From positions 1-32,408 of the forward strand of contig CAICTM010001286.1 in NCBI GenBank assembly GCA_903772945.1: a stretch of DNA of 32,408 nucleotides, read 5' to 3'. The DNA comes from Seminavis robusta (Eukaryota; Bacillariophyta; Bacillariophyceae; Naviculales; Naviculaceae). Numbering within the stretch: position 1 is the stretch's first letter; each line of letters opens with the position of its first letter. Under the pieces are notes generated by a model, which made no database searches, was not told where the DNA came from, and was given only the letters and a program-made list of their open reading frames with translations. The translations under genes were made by a program, and so were the position numbers. Positions 11,693 to 21,468 of this stretch are shown piece by piece.

Positions 11693-11782
11693 AAATCCAA
11701 GGATGGCCTCTGTCAGCTTGAGAGACAATTCCTCATCAGAGCCACCGACACGAACCACAGAGACACTACTACTCAAACTCAT
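10562..11782 (-). CDS. AAGAB: Alpha/gamma-adaptin-binding protein p34 (AAGAB)-like
   Basis: A single frame from ATG 11782 gives 406 aa. Blocks match AAGAB/p34 (yeast relative IRC6) in order. VGGSDEELSLKLTEAILGF is followed by a 12-Gln run at 31-42. ILKISNRYFDASVALLPL corresponds to the DNKYYSAD strand. Then come DGILLVFDD, the WCLDHGYEYVE segment before a helix ending IIEAIQGTVWS, and a C-terminal helix ending LMNLMNQMGG plus an acidic tail, as in the animal protein. In animals AAGAB is a cytosolic chaperone that stabilises adaptin subunits during assembly of AP-1 and AP-2 clathrin adaptors. The Thr/Gln-rich insert (about 235-300) is low complexity. Individual blocks are short, so the call rests on their order and spacing. 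Confidence 0.75.
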
Positions 11783-13174
11783 GATACTTTGTCTTGGTTT
11801 GACTTGGCTTGGCTTGACTTGGCTTGACTTGACTTGGAATCACTCAACTCTCTATGGCTATAGCAGTCTGAGATGGCTACTACACAACCAACACTTCTAT
11901 TTCGAAAGGTCATGTTTTGTGGTTGTCCTCAATTGGCAGCTGTTCTTTCGCGTTGCAGATCCAAAGACCGTCTATCCCTGGCCCTAACATTCCACGGCTT
12001 ACACGCACCGTGGAACACACCCACAGGCAACAAATCCGATCGGCAAGTGCAATAATGGCGTCACTTCAAACTCTCCTAAAGATCAGACGGTTTGCGTGGT
12101 GGCACTCTTCCGGTACATTACTGCAGCAGCAAGACGAATTTACTCAAGTTGGGCGAACCAGCAGCTGGTAGTCTAGTACCTGGTACTAGCTAGTACCGTA
12201 CCATACTATTTGGAATGTAGCCTGGACCAGTAGACGATTCGATTCGATCCCCTCCTATCAGCACGTGAAAGAGTCGCTGCAGTGATTGTTCTACCGTGGT
12301 AGAGCCCGTTCCCATGGACGATTGATCCGGCACCTCAAAAGTTCCTAGCACGATGAGGGCCGTATCACCTCGTCTTCTGGATGTTTGGGGGGCATGACCA
12401 CTTTGATTCGACTTCGACTGACACTCGACGACTCCCCAAAACCACGAGGACCGACTACAATTAAGGCAACTAATTAATTGCATTCCATGGACCCTAGTCC
12501 TGAATTCCGCCTCTTCTTTGCCTGAGCCTGGCCCTTGCTGCCTTCCGTAGATAACTAACTTCCCTACTCTAAAAACTCCTTTTCTTGAGGAAAGCTATCA
12601 ATGGCTCAACTAGCTACTAGACTGGCTCGAGTAGCTCTCGAGTAAACATCATGGACAAGATCAGATGATCAGATCCTCTCAGGCTCCATCCAAGGCGCCG
12701 ATGCTTCGTCCCATCAATCCCATTACGACTTGTGTATTGTGAATGAAAAGGGTGGTGTCAGAACTCCAGTGTCATCGACGCGCGGTGACGAATGGTTGTC
12801 ACACAATGTTGGATCTGCTGCCAAGGATGAACTTTCTCACTCATCCAGTTTCTAACACTGCACGATCATTGGACCATTGGATGATCGATCGAATGACATT
12901 ATTGATTTCTATAATATTGTGCCCCCATGGATGCCACTTACGTTCTTGCATCCTGTCAAGAAATCACCACCAAGCTCAGGCATACTCAGTCATCCTTGCC
13001 GATACTCTATAGAGACATTGTCACTATTGGCTGGGGCTGATTGATTGATCTAGCATCAGGAGGTTGTTGTGGTCTTTCTCATTTTTTAATAGCTGAATCA
13101 TCGGCTTGTCTTATCTCAATAAGGTACCGTAGCTACCCATACTAGCTATATTAGAATAGGAATCAATCCTTACA
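11783..13174. other. Divergent intergenic region between AAGAB and the lipase
   Basis: About 1.39 kb separates two divergently transcribed genes and should contain both promoters. It holds a 17-nt palindrome CTAGTACC-T-GGTACTAG (12173-12189) followed by more GTAC-rich sequence, and a GATTC run at 12236-12248. A 97-codon minus frame (12190-12483) shows no recognisable motif, and I do not call it a gene. Confidence 0.55.
11791..11837. repeat. TTGGC/TTGAC pentamer array just upstream of AAGAB
   Basis: A run of alternating TTGGC and TTGAC pentamers lies within 10 bp of the AAGAB start, so it is probably in the 5' UTR or core promoter. Confidence 0.75.
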
Positions 13175-16101
13175 ATGGGCGTCTTGGATGATCTCTCCGA
13201 GGTGGATTTGCTGTTGAATCAGCTGGTAGAAGAGTAAGTTCCATTAATAAAGCTGAGGATGCCCTTGGGTAGCACAGGGTATATTAATACCCATCTCACT
13301 CACTTATTCACTACATTCTTTGATGTTCTACAGAACTACCCGTTTGCTGCTTCAGCATGGTCCCTGGATTCAAAAGATCTTCATGGATGTTTTCTCGGAT
13401 ATGATTTTTGTGCCTCGCATTGTGGCCAAGCAAATGATGTTGGCCATGGTCTTGGAGACGGGTCGATTGGTCTTTTCACGTGTGTACCATTACAGTACCG
13501 GTCTCGTGGTCCAATTGGTCAGTAGTCGAGCTCGTATGTTGCGGCAATTGACATTGGATCAACAATCGGCACAAACCCAAGACGAGTACATGATGCTGGC
13601 CGAACAACACGATGCCTTGACGCAAGCGCAAACTTGGCGAATGGAATCCTCCTCGCCACTCTACGAACGAGATCGAATTGCCACCACCATTGATCATTAC
13701 CTGCATCTCATGCGGAGAAGTGAAGTCTTTGATTTGCTATTTTTACTACGCGGCAATTTGGGACGCAATCAATTTGGACTCTTGCACCAGGGATTGTTCA
13801 GTCACTCCAAAGCCGGAACCAAAGTACTTGTAGAGACCTATCACAATGTCGTGTGTGCGGCACTCGAGTTTGTCTGTGATGCTCCTGTCGATGATGATAC
13901 GGATCTCAACAACAACAATTATGTTCCCACCGAAGCCAAATTGGCCTTTTTTAATGAAGTCAGGCATGCATATGGAAGGTAAGTATAGACGATACATAGA
14001 TACCACCTATGCTGCATGCAGGCTGAATGATGGTACAGCAAAGAGGCTTGACGAACTAACTGACACTTCTCTATCTCTCCATAGGTCAAGTCTGCTGCTC
14101 AGTGGAGGTGCTGCCCGTAAGTCCATTCCAAAAGTTCTGCAAATCTGCATTGCCCAGTGACAGAATGAATGATTCGGTACAGTACTGTACTAACTCTCCA
14201 CTCCTTCTCATGCCGTGCTTTTGAAAACATGCATCACTACTACAATTCACACATCATCCTATCGTACGATACGGACGCCTGACTGAATGACAGTGGGATT
14301 TTATCACGTCGGTGTGGTCAAGGCATTGATGGAGAACAACCTCATGCCACGAGTCATTGGCGGGGCATCCGCTGGATCCATTGTCTGTGCCATGGTCGGA
14401 ACACGGACCGATGAAGAATGCATTCACGATCTCTTTCATCTACGAGGGACTTTTGCACCAGGACATTCCGGAATGATTCATCTCGAATTCTTTCGACCAC
14501 TGCTCTTTGAAGAATCCAAACAACAAAAACGCAACAAACAACAACACCACAAATCGGGAGAACTCTTCCAAGTCTACCACAACACGGCCGGGGCATTTCA
14601 CGATCCCAAACGCACTTGGCAACTCTACATGCCCGTAGGATTGCGGCAAGCCGCCAGTACAATTTACGACATTTTGACGGGAGACCGACGCGCCAGTGAT
14701 TTGGTCATGCACGATACCGAACATTTCAAGGCGGTCGTCAAGGCCAATTGTGGAAACTTTACCTTTCAGGAAGCATTTGATCGAACCGGACGCATTTGCA
14801 ACATTATCGTATCACCGAAGAACCAATCCGATCCACCGAGGCTGTTAAACTACTTGACGGCGCCACATGTCCTCATTTGGAGTGCGGCGGTCGCATCGGC
14901 GTCAGTGCCGGGTATTTTTGAAGCGGACTGTCTCTTGGTCAAGGATCCCGATGGTACGGAACGCTACGAATCGTCCGACATGACACCGAATGGAGGGCGG
15001 GTCCAATTCTCGGATGGGTCATTTGAACAGGATTTGCCCATGCAACAACTCTCGGAAATGTTCAATGTCAATCATTTCATTATCAGTCAAGTCAATCCAC
15101 AGGCGGTCTTGTTTGGCTCGTTCAATCATCGCAGCTACGATGGGTGGTCCATCAAGGGAGTCATTGATTCCTTGCTCTGTTTCCTCAAAGGACAATGTCG
15201 AAGTTGGTTGGTCAACTTGATGAAGTTCTTGGGGAGTGGACGATTCCGACCTCTCTACGCACAAACCAGAGGAGCCAACATTGCCACCAACATTTTGACG
15301 CAAGAATACGAAGGACGAAGCTGCGATATTTCTCTCATTCCGTGGCTCCATCATCGGACTTTGCGAAGTGCCTTTTTGCACATGCTCTACAATCCGACTC
15401 GTGACGATTTCTTTGAATGGACCAAGGCAGCCGAACGGGAGACTTGGAAATTCATTCCTCGCATCAAATGTCACATTGCCGAAGAGATTGCACTCGATCA
15501 GTGCGTCCAGAGATTGAGGAATCGACTCATTCTCGAAGCCCGACAAAAGCGTCGAGGTTCAGTGGCAACCAACAACATGATTGGCAACGGACTCCCGAGC
15601 TTCTTTGTCAGTCCCAGTTTGACGAATCTGGAGAGCCGTGGCAGCACCGCCGCGGCAACGGTGGAGCAAATCGTTGCTGGAACGGCACCGGTTGTCAACA
15701 ACACGTACCAAGTACCACTCAAGAGCGACAGTAGGAACAACCTGTTGTTGACGTCCGACGTGACGGATCTCAATTCCGGATGGGCTGGCATGGGATTGCT
15801 TGGAAATAGATCCAGTGGCAGCTTGGAACGACAATTCTCCCATCCTTCTGGTTTGTTCATTGACGAGGAAGAAAACCCACAACAGCCGCCTGACTTTGCC
15901 GCTGCAGCTACGCACATGACGACACCCTCCCAAAACGAGCCATCCGGGTTCGTTGTTGCCTCTGGCAAGACAATGTCGAACTCTAGCCTCCGATCCAGTC
16001 AGCGCAGTGGTAGCCATGGCGACGGCGCAAATGGCCGGCGCGGGTCCATGGCTGAATTCTATTACCGTCGTGCCTCGGAGACCAACTTGGCTCATCGGTA
16101 A
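13175..16101 (+). CDS. SDP1: Patatin-type triacylglycerol lipase (SDP1/TGL-like), 4 exons
   Basis: Exons are 13175-13233, 13334-13978, 14085-14116 and 14294-16101. The GT-AG introns (100, 106 and 177 nt, each with GTAAGT donors) keep phase and give 847 aa. Residues 21-235 include the N-terminal domain typical of SDP1/TGL3-5 lipases (LLFLLRGNLGRNQFGLLHQG). The oxyanion-hole motif SSLLLSGGAALGFYHVGVV spans exons 2-4. The nucleophile elbow GASAGS puts the catalytic Ser at 271; the catalytic Asp lies in FSDGSFEQDLPM at 486, followed by NVNHFIISQVNP, which is diagnostic of the SDP1/TGL group. These enzymes start hydrolysis of storage triacylglycerol at lipid droplets. From about residue 670 the chain is a Ser/Asn-rich disordered tail, plausible for regulation. 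Exon 3 is only 32 nt and carries most of the oxyanion-hole glycines. Confidence 0.92.
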
Positions 16102-16345
16102 GGAATGCACGCCAAAGGACAGACATCAACCTGAGTCCGCACACCGCTATACGGTACCACATCATGAGTACATAGTGTGCGTCAATGCATATACTTAATT
16201 CCGTACACAAAAAGGCTACATAAACATCCATTTTTGCTTCTCCTCATGTCAAGAATCCGTTCTTCATCAACCTTTGTCAAAACTAGCTAGACGCAAAGTT
16301 GCCATCTGCTGGTAGGATCCACCGTGGGCCAGTGTTCGCTCGTCA

Positions 16346-16996
16346 TTACTTTGGAGTGACAGTCCAATTTGCAAGTATACTGACACACCACTGCCTTGAT
16401 TCTTCTGGCAGCACAATTGTATGCCCCCTGCTCCCTGGATGGCCATTTTCCAAAGCAGATGTATTCAGACGTCCAAGTCCCCCTTGCATCACTGGAACAC
16501 TTCCACCAAGTTTGGCGATTTGTTTGCAAACATCATAAAGCTGTGGGGTATTCCTCCTTGAGTTGTCTCTGTGCCAAACTTCAGCGCATTCCGCATTACA
16601 GAATGCCTGTTTTGGGAGGCAGCAGCGGACGACCTCAGTAATGCACGTATCAGTGCTATCTGCATCACGTTGTGCACTACACGAGCAGACCTTGGGAGGA
16701 TTCTCCACAATCGGGCAACAAGGCATATAACAACCGATTCGATTCATCCTCTAGTTGACAGCCCCTACATACGCGTAATACCCCAGTCCGAGAAATGGCA
16801 AGATCCCACCAATCCAAATCTCCTTGCGATGCAACAAAAAGGCAGCCGGGCCAGGATGCCTTTGGCCGGTTCCACTGCTAGGATGAACGTTGGCAGCTTC
16901 AGCTTGGTGGTTACCGTGGATTGAAGGGTGGAGAATAATTTGTTGCTGGTCAAGAAGGATGCTCTCCTTTCGACGCTGTTTACAGCATTGAAACAA
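16346..16996 (-). pseudogene. Possible cysteine-rich membrane protein frame broken by one stop
   Basis: One minus-strand frame is open from about 16996 to 16346 except for a single TAG at 16751-16753. Before the stop it reads EIWIGGILPFLGLGYYAYVG, which looks like a transmembrane helix. After it come many cysteines (CYMPCCPIVENPPKVCSCS, then CCLPKQAFCNAECAEVWHRD); the second part faintly recalls a MYND-type finger. Coherent-looking peptides also appear in other frames (16765-17178 and 16287-16529), so frameshifts or introns are possible. I do not recognise the family, and this could be chance. It sits between the lipase 3' end and the PqiA-like gene 3' end. Confidence 0.3.
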
Positions 16997-17212
16997 AACA
17001 CGTCAAGGCTGACATCATCACGAACAAATTGACATGCCCTCGCCAGAGGATGGCAATCAAGACACTGCCGAGGAAGCCAACACGCATGCCACTCTTCCAT
17101 TGAAGTTACATCGAAGCAAAAGGTTCTCGCAAAATTCCATTGTTCTGCTTCCTTCTGCATAAGCAACCGACCATGCATTCAAGGAGGGGGATTGTGATTG
17201 CATTTTCTTTCC

Positions 17213-19477
17213 TCATCGAATCAGTGCGCGCCGGTATCCGCCAAATCCAGCTGTTCTTCCATTGTGCGCGCCCCGCCATTGGTGTTGCTCATCCCCAATT
17301 TCTGGCCGCCGCAAACCACCATCGAAATCGGGCAAGGGTTGATAGGCATCTAGGCTGTCCACTTGTCCATTGTGTCGTTCCATCATTCGTTCTTTGCTAT
17401 CTTCCATGGAAACGAGAATGGAGAGTCCACCCACGAGACCCCATCCCAGGATCAAAATGGCAAAGGTTGTAGGAACACGTTCGTAGGTCACTTGGAGGCA
17501 GGAGGAACCATCTCCGGATAGAATTTCACAGGCGGGAGTATTCAAAATGTTATTGGTGGCACTGGGCATGATAGATTCCGCCATGAACATGGCCGCGAAG
17601 AAGACTTCCCATGCACAAAAGGCAGCCAAAAGGTTGCTGGCATGGACCAGTAGCGATCGAACACAGCGCATTCGTGGTGATGCCGTCTTATTGGCAGTCA
17701 TGGCCAACAAAACAACCAGAATTGCTCGCAACAGTGGCCCCAAGACAATAAAGAGTGCAAAGGTGCGCATTAACAAGAGATCCATACCACCTGCAGCCCC
17801 GGTCAAGTCTTGGAGTGACGCCAAGGAATATTTGTGATTGAGATCGAGCCCCAGCACCTCTTTGAGTAAGTTGGGAATGGCACCACCAACCTTTCGTTCC
17901 ATGGAGGGTGTGTAAAGGGCCATTCCAACCAACACCAGTGTGACCATGGGTATGATGTGATGACAATGGAGGCGCGTGTAGACCGTTGTGGTGCGTTGGA
18001 CCCAAAGATCCAAGACCGAAGCATCGTCTTCCATGATTTCGAGTGAGAAAAAGGTTGTACTACTACTACTACTGCTGTTCTCGAGCAAGGGTTCCAATGC
18101 TTCGGAAGCGGCGTCTCCCGCCAAAATGAGTGACGCTGCTTCCTCAGGATTTGTCGTCACGGAGGGTGTCAAATTGGTATCCTCCCCCCTTTGTCTTTCA
18201 TGCAGCATGTCAATGTACTTGTAATTGCACCAGTCAACAATGACAGTGAGTAGAATCGACAAAATGACAGCAATGCAAAAGGCATAGATCCCTTTCATTC
18301 CCACCACGGACAATCGTACGGCCCCATATCCGCTCATTTCGATTCCCTCGACGATGGCTTTTCCTTGCTTTTCCACCGTGTCTGGTTCGTGAAAGGCCGC
18401 CCAGACAAACTGTTTGCAGGAAAAGCATTCCAAATGTTGTTTGATACTCAAATCTTTAGATCCACAATCGGATGCATCAAAAGATAGCATGACGGAACAT
18501 ATTTGTCCATCATCCCAAACTAGTTTGGCCAAATCAATCAACATGGCCAAATGATTGGCAATTCCCTCTTTCATGGTGGGTGGATCTATAATCCATTCTA
18601 AATTGAGGACTCCAACCATGACACAGACAGTGAGGACATCGGCCAAGGACCACTTGCCCGAGAGTGCCAACCATCCCAGAGTCCGCGTGCGTCGATTGGG
18701 TGTTAGTGACAGGCATTGTGAGGACCACGACAGTTGCAACAAGATGAGTCTGAGATGTGGCCACATGCCGGAAAACAGCAGGAGCAAAATGGCAGCCCAC
18801 CGTGGCGAAAAGACCCCCGGCATGCCATAGGCTTGCCACAATTCTTTCACGGCAAAGCCATAGGTGAACGTTTGCTCGTTGTGTTCCTGTTCGACTCGAT
18901 AGTTCAACGTGTCACCATCGTGAGTAAACCCCGGAGTGTTGTGGAGGCCGAGTTGATTGAATATTTTTTTGGTCATGGTCGTTTGTGCTTGTGCCGTGAC
19001 ATTAATGTCTTCTGCTGTGAGGGATAATCGACACATTGGAGCCCATTGTGCATAGGCAAAAATGAGATGTGTGACAATGCAGGCCAATGGAAGCAGCATG
19101 GTGAGAATGGTCGGTGTGGTAGGAGCTTGTGCCAAAGAAGGAAGAAGGACGGTTGGCATTGTAGTGTCCATGGTACTATTGTCGTTGTTGTAATCATTAG
19201 CAGTTGTAATCCATGTGAGATAACGACGGTAAAAGGGGCCTTGGGAGGCTGCATCGGTTGTGCGAATTTGCTGGTAGCCATCTTCATTGGTCGTATCAGT
19301 ATCGGTATCATCAGGGGTCCCGGTAGTCAATCGAATAAAACTCTCCTGTAGTCTGGCTGATTCGAGGGAAAGCTCATCATCATCTTGCTTGGTCACATCT
19401 GTGGAGGTTGATGCAGGTTGCTGCGTTGTGTCTGCCACCGACAGGGGGATACCGGCATCAGATAAGAGATCTGCCAT
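17213..19477 (-). CDS. Multi-pass membrane protein resembling paraquat-inducible protein A (PqiA)
   Basis: The frame gives 754 aa from the ATG at 19477; the open frame extends seven codons upstream only to a TTG. An acidic, Thr-rich N-terminus (1-110) is followed by about eight hydrophobic segments, for example around 123-145 (LLPLACIVTHLIFAYA), 228-248, 280-298 and several in the C-terminal half. The stretch LALSGKWSLADVLTVCVMVG next to a membrane segment resembles the repeated PqiA signature (L.W..W.M.DVF..). CAWEVFFAAMFMA in the C-terminal half may be a second, diverged copy. In bacteria PqiA works with MCE-type PqiB in envelope lipid transport. Its eukaryotic role is not known to me. A Ser run and an acidic loop separate the two halves. 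The family call is moderate; membrane topology is approximate. Confidence 0.6.
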   Translation of the reverse strand: MADLLSDAGIPLSVADTTQQPASTSTDVTKQDDDELSLESARLQESFIRLTTGTPDDTDTDTTNEDGYQQIRTTDAASQGPFYRRYLTWITTANDYNNDNSTMDTTMPTVLLPSLAQAPTTPTILTMLLPLACIVTHLIFAYAQWAPMCRLSLTAEDINVTAQAQTTMTKKIFNQLGLHNTPGFTHDGDTLNYRVEQEHNEQTFTYGFAVKELWQAYGMPGVFSPRWAAILLLLFSGMWPHLRLILLQLSWSSQCLSLTPNRRTRTLGWLALSGKWSLADVLTVCVMVGVLNLEWIIDPPTMKEGIANHLAMLIDLAKLVWDDGQICSVMLSFDASDCGSKDLSIKQHLECFSCKQFVWAAFHEPDTVEKQGKAIVEGIEMSGYGAVRLSVVGMKGIYAFCIAVILSILLTVIVDWCNYKYIDMLHERQRGEDTNLTPSVTTNPEEAASLILAGDAASEALEPLLENSSSSSSTTFFSLEIMEDDASVLDLWVQRTTTVYTRLHCHHIIPMVTLVLVGMALYTPSMERKVGGAIPNLLKEVLGLDLNHKYSLASLQDLTGAAGGMDLLLMRTFALFIVLGPLLRAILVVLLAMTANKTASPRMRCVRSLLVHASNLLAAFCAWEVFFAAMFMAESIMPSATNNILNTPACEILSGDGSSCLQVTYERVPTTFAILILGWGLVGGLSILVSMEDSKERMMERHNGQVDSLDAYQPLPDFDGGLRRPEIGDEQHQWRGAHNGRTAGFGGYRRALIR

Positions 19478-19916
19478 TGTTCCTCTTCGTTCACACAAAT
19501 ATATATATTAAAGGGCTCTCTAACTAAAGCTAGCTTACGGCTGGCACTCTGTCTCGATAAGGATGGTGGCTGTATTATGAACAGTGGTGTGGCATGGAAG
19601 TCCAAGTTTGTTTTAGTGTCGGCAGCAGACCTCTTTTTTCTTTCACGGCACTTTTCTTTGACCGTTGTCACAAGCTAGACTACTCTTGTGATTTGAACTC
19701 TGACAGCTGTACTGTCTTCTTTGAATCATGCGCTCGACTGGTGCACGACTCGTACCGGTACCAGGTACTTGGTACCGGTTCTACTTCAATGTATTGCAGT
19801 AGTACTCTCCGCCAGAACGAAACCTCGAGACTCTCGACCCGACCAGACTCGACTCACTCAAGTCGAGTGCATGCATGGAAGTACAATGAGATGTTCCGGT
19901 ACAGGTATTCAACAAG
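19478..19916. other. Divergent promoter region between PqiA-like and F-box-like genes
   Basis: About 440 bp between two divergent starts. It holds a TA run at 19500-19508 beside the PqiA-like start, and the ACCGGTACCA hairpin 138 bp upstream of the plus-strand gene. Confidence 0.5.
19754..19779. repeat. Perfect 10-bp inverted repeat with 6-nt loop
   Basis: ACCGGTACCA (19754-19763), loop GGTACT, then TGGTACCGGT (19770-19779). It lies in the divergent promoter spacer. Confidence 0.85.
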
Positions 19917-20804
19917 ATGTCTCCCTACACAAATCCCCTTCAGCTAAAAACATCAAATGCTCCGCAACACAACCTAACGTTGCTAAACCAAGAACCACAA
20001 CACGAAACATCACTCTTTGAAACCACAAAGATGAAATCCACCATTGGAAAAGACGATCAAACAAGAAAGCAGCCTTTCGCCAAGATGGGGAGGCTGTTGT
20101 TGAAATCAATTTTGCCCGACCGCCCCCGCAATTTGACAGCATGGCGGCCCTTGGCAAAGCTTGGAAAACGCATGTTCCGCCAACCATCCCAGCAGGCAAA
20201 GCCCAGAACAGAACTCAGATCCCGACAGAAGAAGGCAAATTCTGACGAGGAACGCCAAGAAGCCCACGTCCAGAATGAGATTGCCCTTAACCCCCTGCGT
20301 TCTGTCTGGGGTTTGGTGGAACAGTACATGGACGCCGACTCTGTATTCAACATGGCCAGTACTTGCTCCACTGCCCATTGTCTGTTTCGTGAAACAGAGA
20401 GCTTTACCAAGCCTTCCTTGCCCCACATACTTCACCATCAAGCCAGGGCACCCAAGATCTACTATGAAATAGATCCCACAAAGCCACGCTTGGGGCGGGA
20501 GCGTAAAATGGTGCAAGTCAAGCATTCCTTCCTTGTGCTTTTGATGGAGTCCCCAGAAGTGGATGGTGACTATCGCAAGGTACAACTCCACTTCATCTTT
20601 GACTATCCCACCAAGCAGAAATATGCTATGTTGCTCCCTTTTGTGTATATGCCGGTGATGTCGAATACACGGGTTCATATTGATGGTTATGGATACAACA
20701 CCAATAAAGAGGCCTGGATGAAGGTTCCTGTGGAGCCAAGCACACGTGTCACAGCCTTGATGAAACAGGCCATCACCAAGTGCCACGAAGAGCTTCTCCA
20801 ATAG
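19917..20804 (+). CDS. Unrecognised 295-aa protein with F-box-like segment
   Basis: A single frame opens at ATG 19917. Residues 1-110 are basic and low complexity; an alternative start is M39. Residues about 122-157 read NPLRSVWGLVEQYMDADSVF then NMASTCSTAHCLF, with the spacing of an F-box (a Leu/Pro start, a helix, then ..A.TC......F). This segment binds Skp1 in SCF ubiquitin ligases. After it the chain looks globular (KVQLHFIFDYPTKQKYAMLL; VHIDGYGYNTNKEAWMKVPV) and I recognise no substrate-binding domain. The F-box reading is tentative; the gene itself is likely real given its length and codon regularity. Confidence 0.55.
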   Translation: MSPYTNPLQLKTSNAPQHNLTLLNQEPQHETSLFETTKMKSTIGKDDQTRKQPFAKMGRLLLKSILPDRPRNLTAWRPLAKLGKRMFRQPSQQAKPRTELRSRQKKANSDEERQEAHVQNEIALNPLRSVWGLVEQYMDADSVFNMASTCSTAHCLFRETESFTKPSLPHILHHQARAPKIYYEIDPTKPRLGRERKMVQVKHSFLVLLMESPEVDGDYRKVQLHFIFDYPTKQKYAMLLPFVYMPVMSNTRVHIDGYGYNTNKEAWMKVPVEPSTRVTALMKQAITKCHEELLQ

Positions 20805-20946
20805 TTTTCCCGTTTTGCAAGATAGAAGGCATGTTGAGTTGTTTCATGGAAAGCCATTGTGATGATATATTAGATCTTGAAGCATACCAGCAACGACTTG
20901 AAAGGCTTCCTCAAGCTCTTACCGGTAGACGAGAGATATTGGATCC

Positions 20947-21026
20947 ATGAAGCCTCTCCAGAGTATAAACCCCTTCCCCGATTCCACAGGTCGTTGCAAG
21001 CCTCCCCACAGATAGGACACAACAAC
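20947..21026. repeat. Imperfect duplicated block, copy 1
   Basis: ATGAAGCCTCTC...GAGTATAAACCCCTTC...GATTCCACAGGTCGTTG...CCCACAGATAGGACACAA matches copy 2 at 21093-21210 block by block. Both are associated with the string ATACCAGCAACGAC (near 20884 and 21217). Confidence 0.7.
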
Positions 21027-21092
21027 TAGAATAACTACATAGATGACTGATGAGTGCGGCAAGAGGAAGCTTGGACGAGAGCTAATCTATCG

Positions 21093-21210
21093 ATGAAGCC
21101 TCTCTACTACTAGTAGTAGCTAGCTAGAGAGTGTAAACTCCTTCATCAGCAGATTCGATTCGATTCGATTCCACAGTTCGTTGTGAGCTCCCACAGATAG
21201 AACACAATAC
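21093..21210. repeat. Imperfect duplicated block, copy 2
   Basis: The same order of blocks as copy 1 (ATGAAGCCTCTC, GAGTGTAAACTCCTTC, GATTCCACAGTTCGTTG, CCCACAGATAGAACACAA), lengthened by the palindrome 21104-21119 and a GATTC expansion. Confidence 0.7.
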
Positions 21211-21468
21211 ATATATACCAGCAACGACGGCCAAAACATTCCGCACTGTACTTTCCCTTCCCCGCTGGTGTGGTTCACAGAGATCTGGTTTGTGAAGAAA
21301 GTTGGAATACGTGTGATCGCCTGCCAATTGATTGGGTTTTCTGTGGTTCTATGGATAAAGTCCTCATTCTACCGTACGGTTGGTTGGTCGGTTCTACAAC
21401 TTGCCTCAAATGAAACACAAGAGTAAAGACTTAAACTGAATCTACACCTGTCACGCCCTTTTTGGACC

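Larger units (their letters stand above)
20805..21468. other. Spacer with imperfect duplicated block
   Basis: Between two converging genes. It contains two diverged copies of one block (listed separately), a 16-bp perfect palindrome CTACTACTAGTAGTAG (21104-21119) and a GATTC run (21152-21171). No coding frame is convincing. Confidence 0.55.

Noticed and set aside
12190..12483. 97-codon minus-strand frame in the AAGAB-lipase spacer
   Set aside because: No motif, no homologue that I recognise, and it overlaps the palindromic and GATTC repeats.
15019..16110. Long minus-strand frames inside the lipase gene
   Set aside because: Antisense shadows of exon 4, which is securely identified by lipase motifs.
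16744..16765. A 22-nt GTATGT...CTAG intron that would remove the TAG in the cysteine-rich frame
   Set aside because: Far shorter than the 100-197 nt introns found in the other genes here, and it would change the reading frame.
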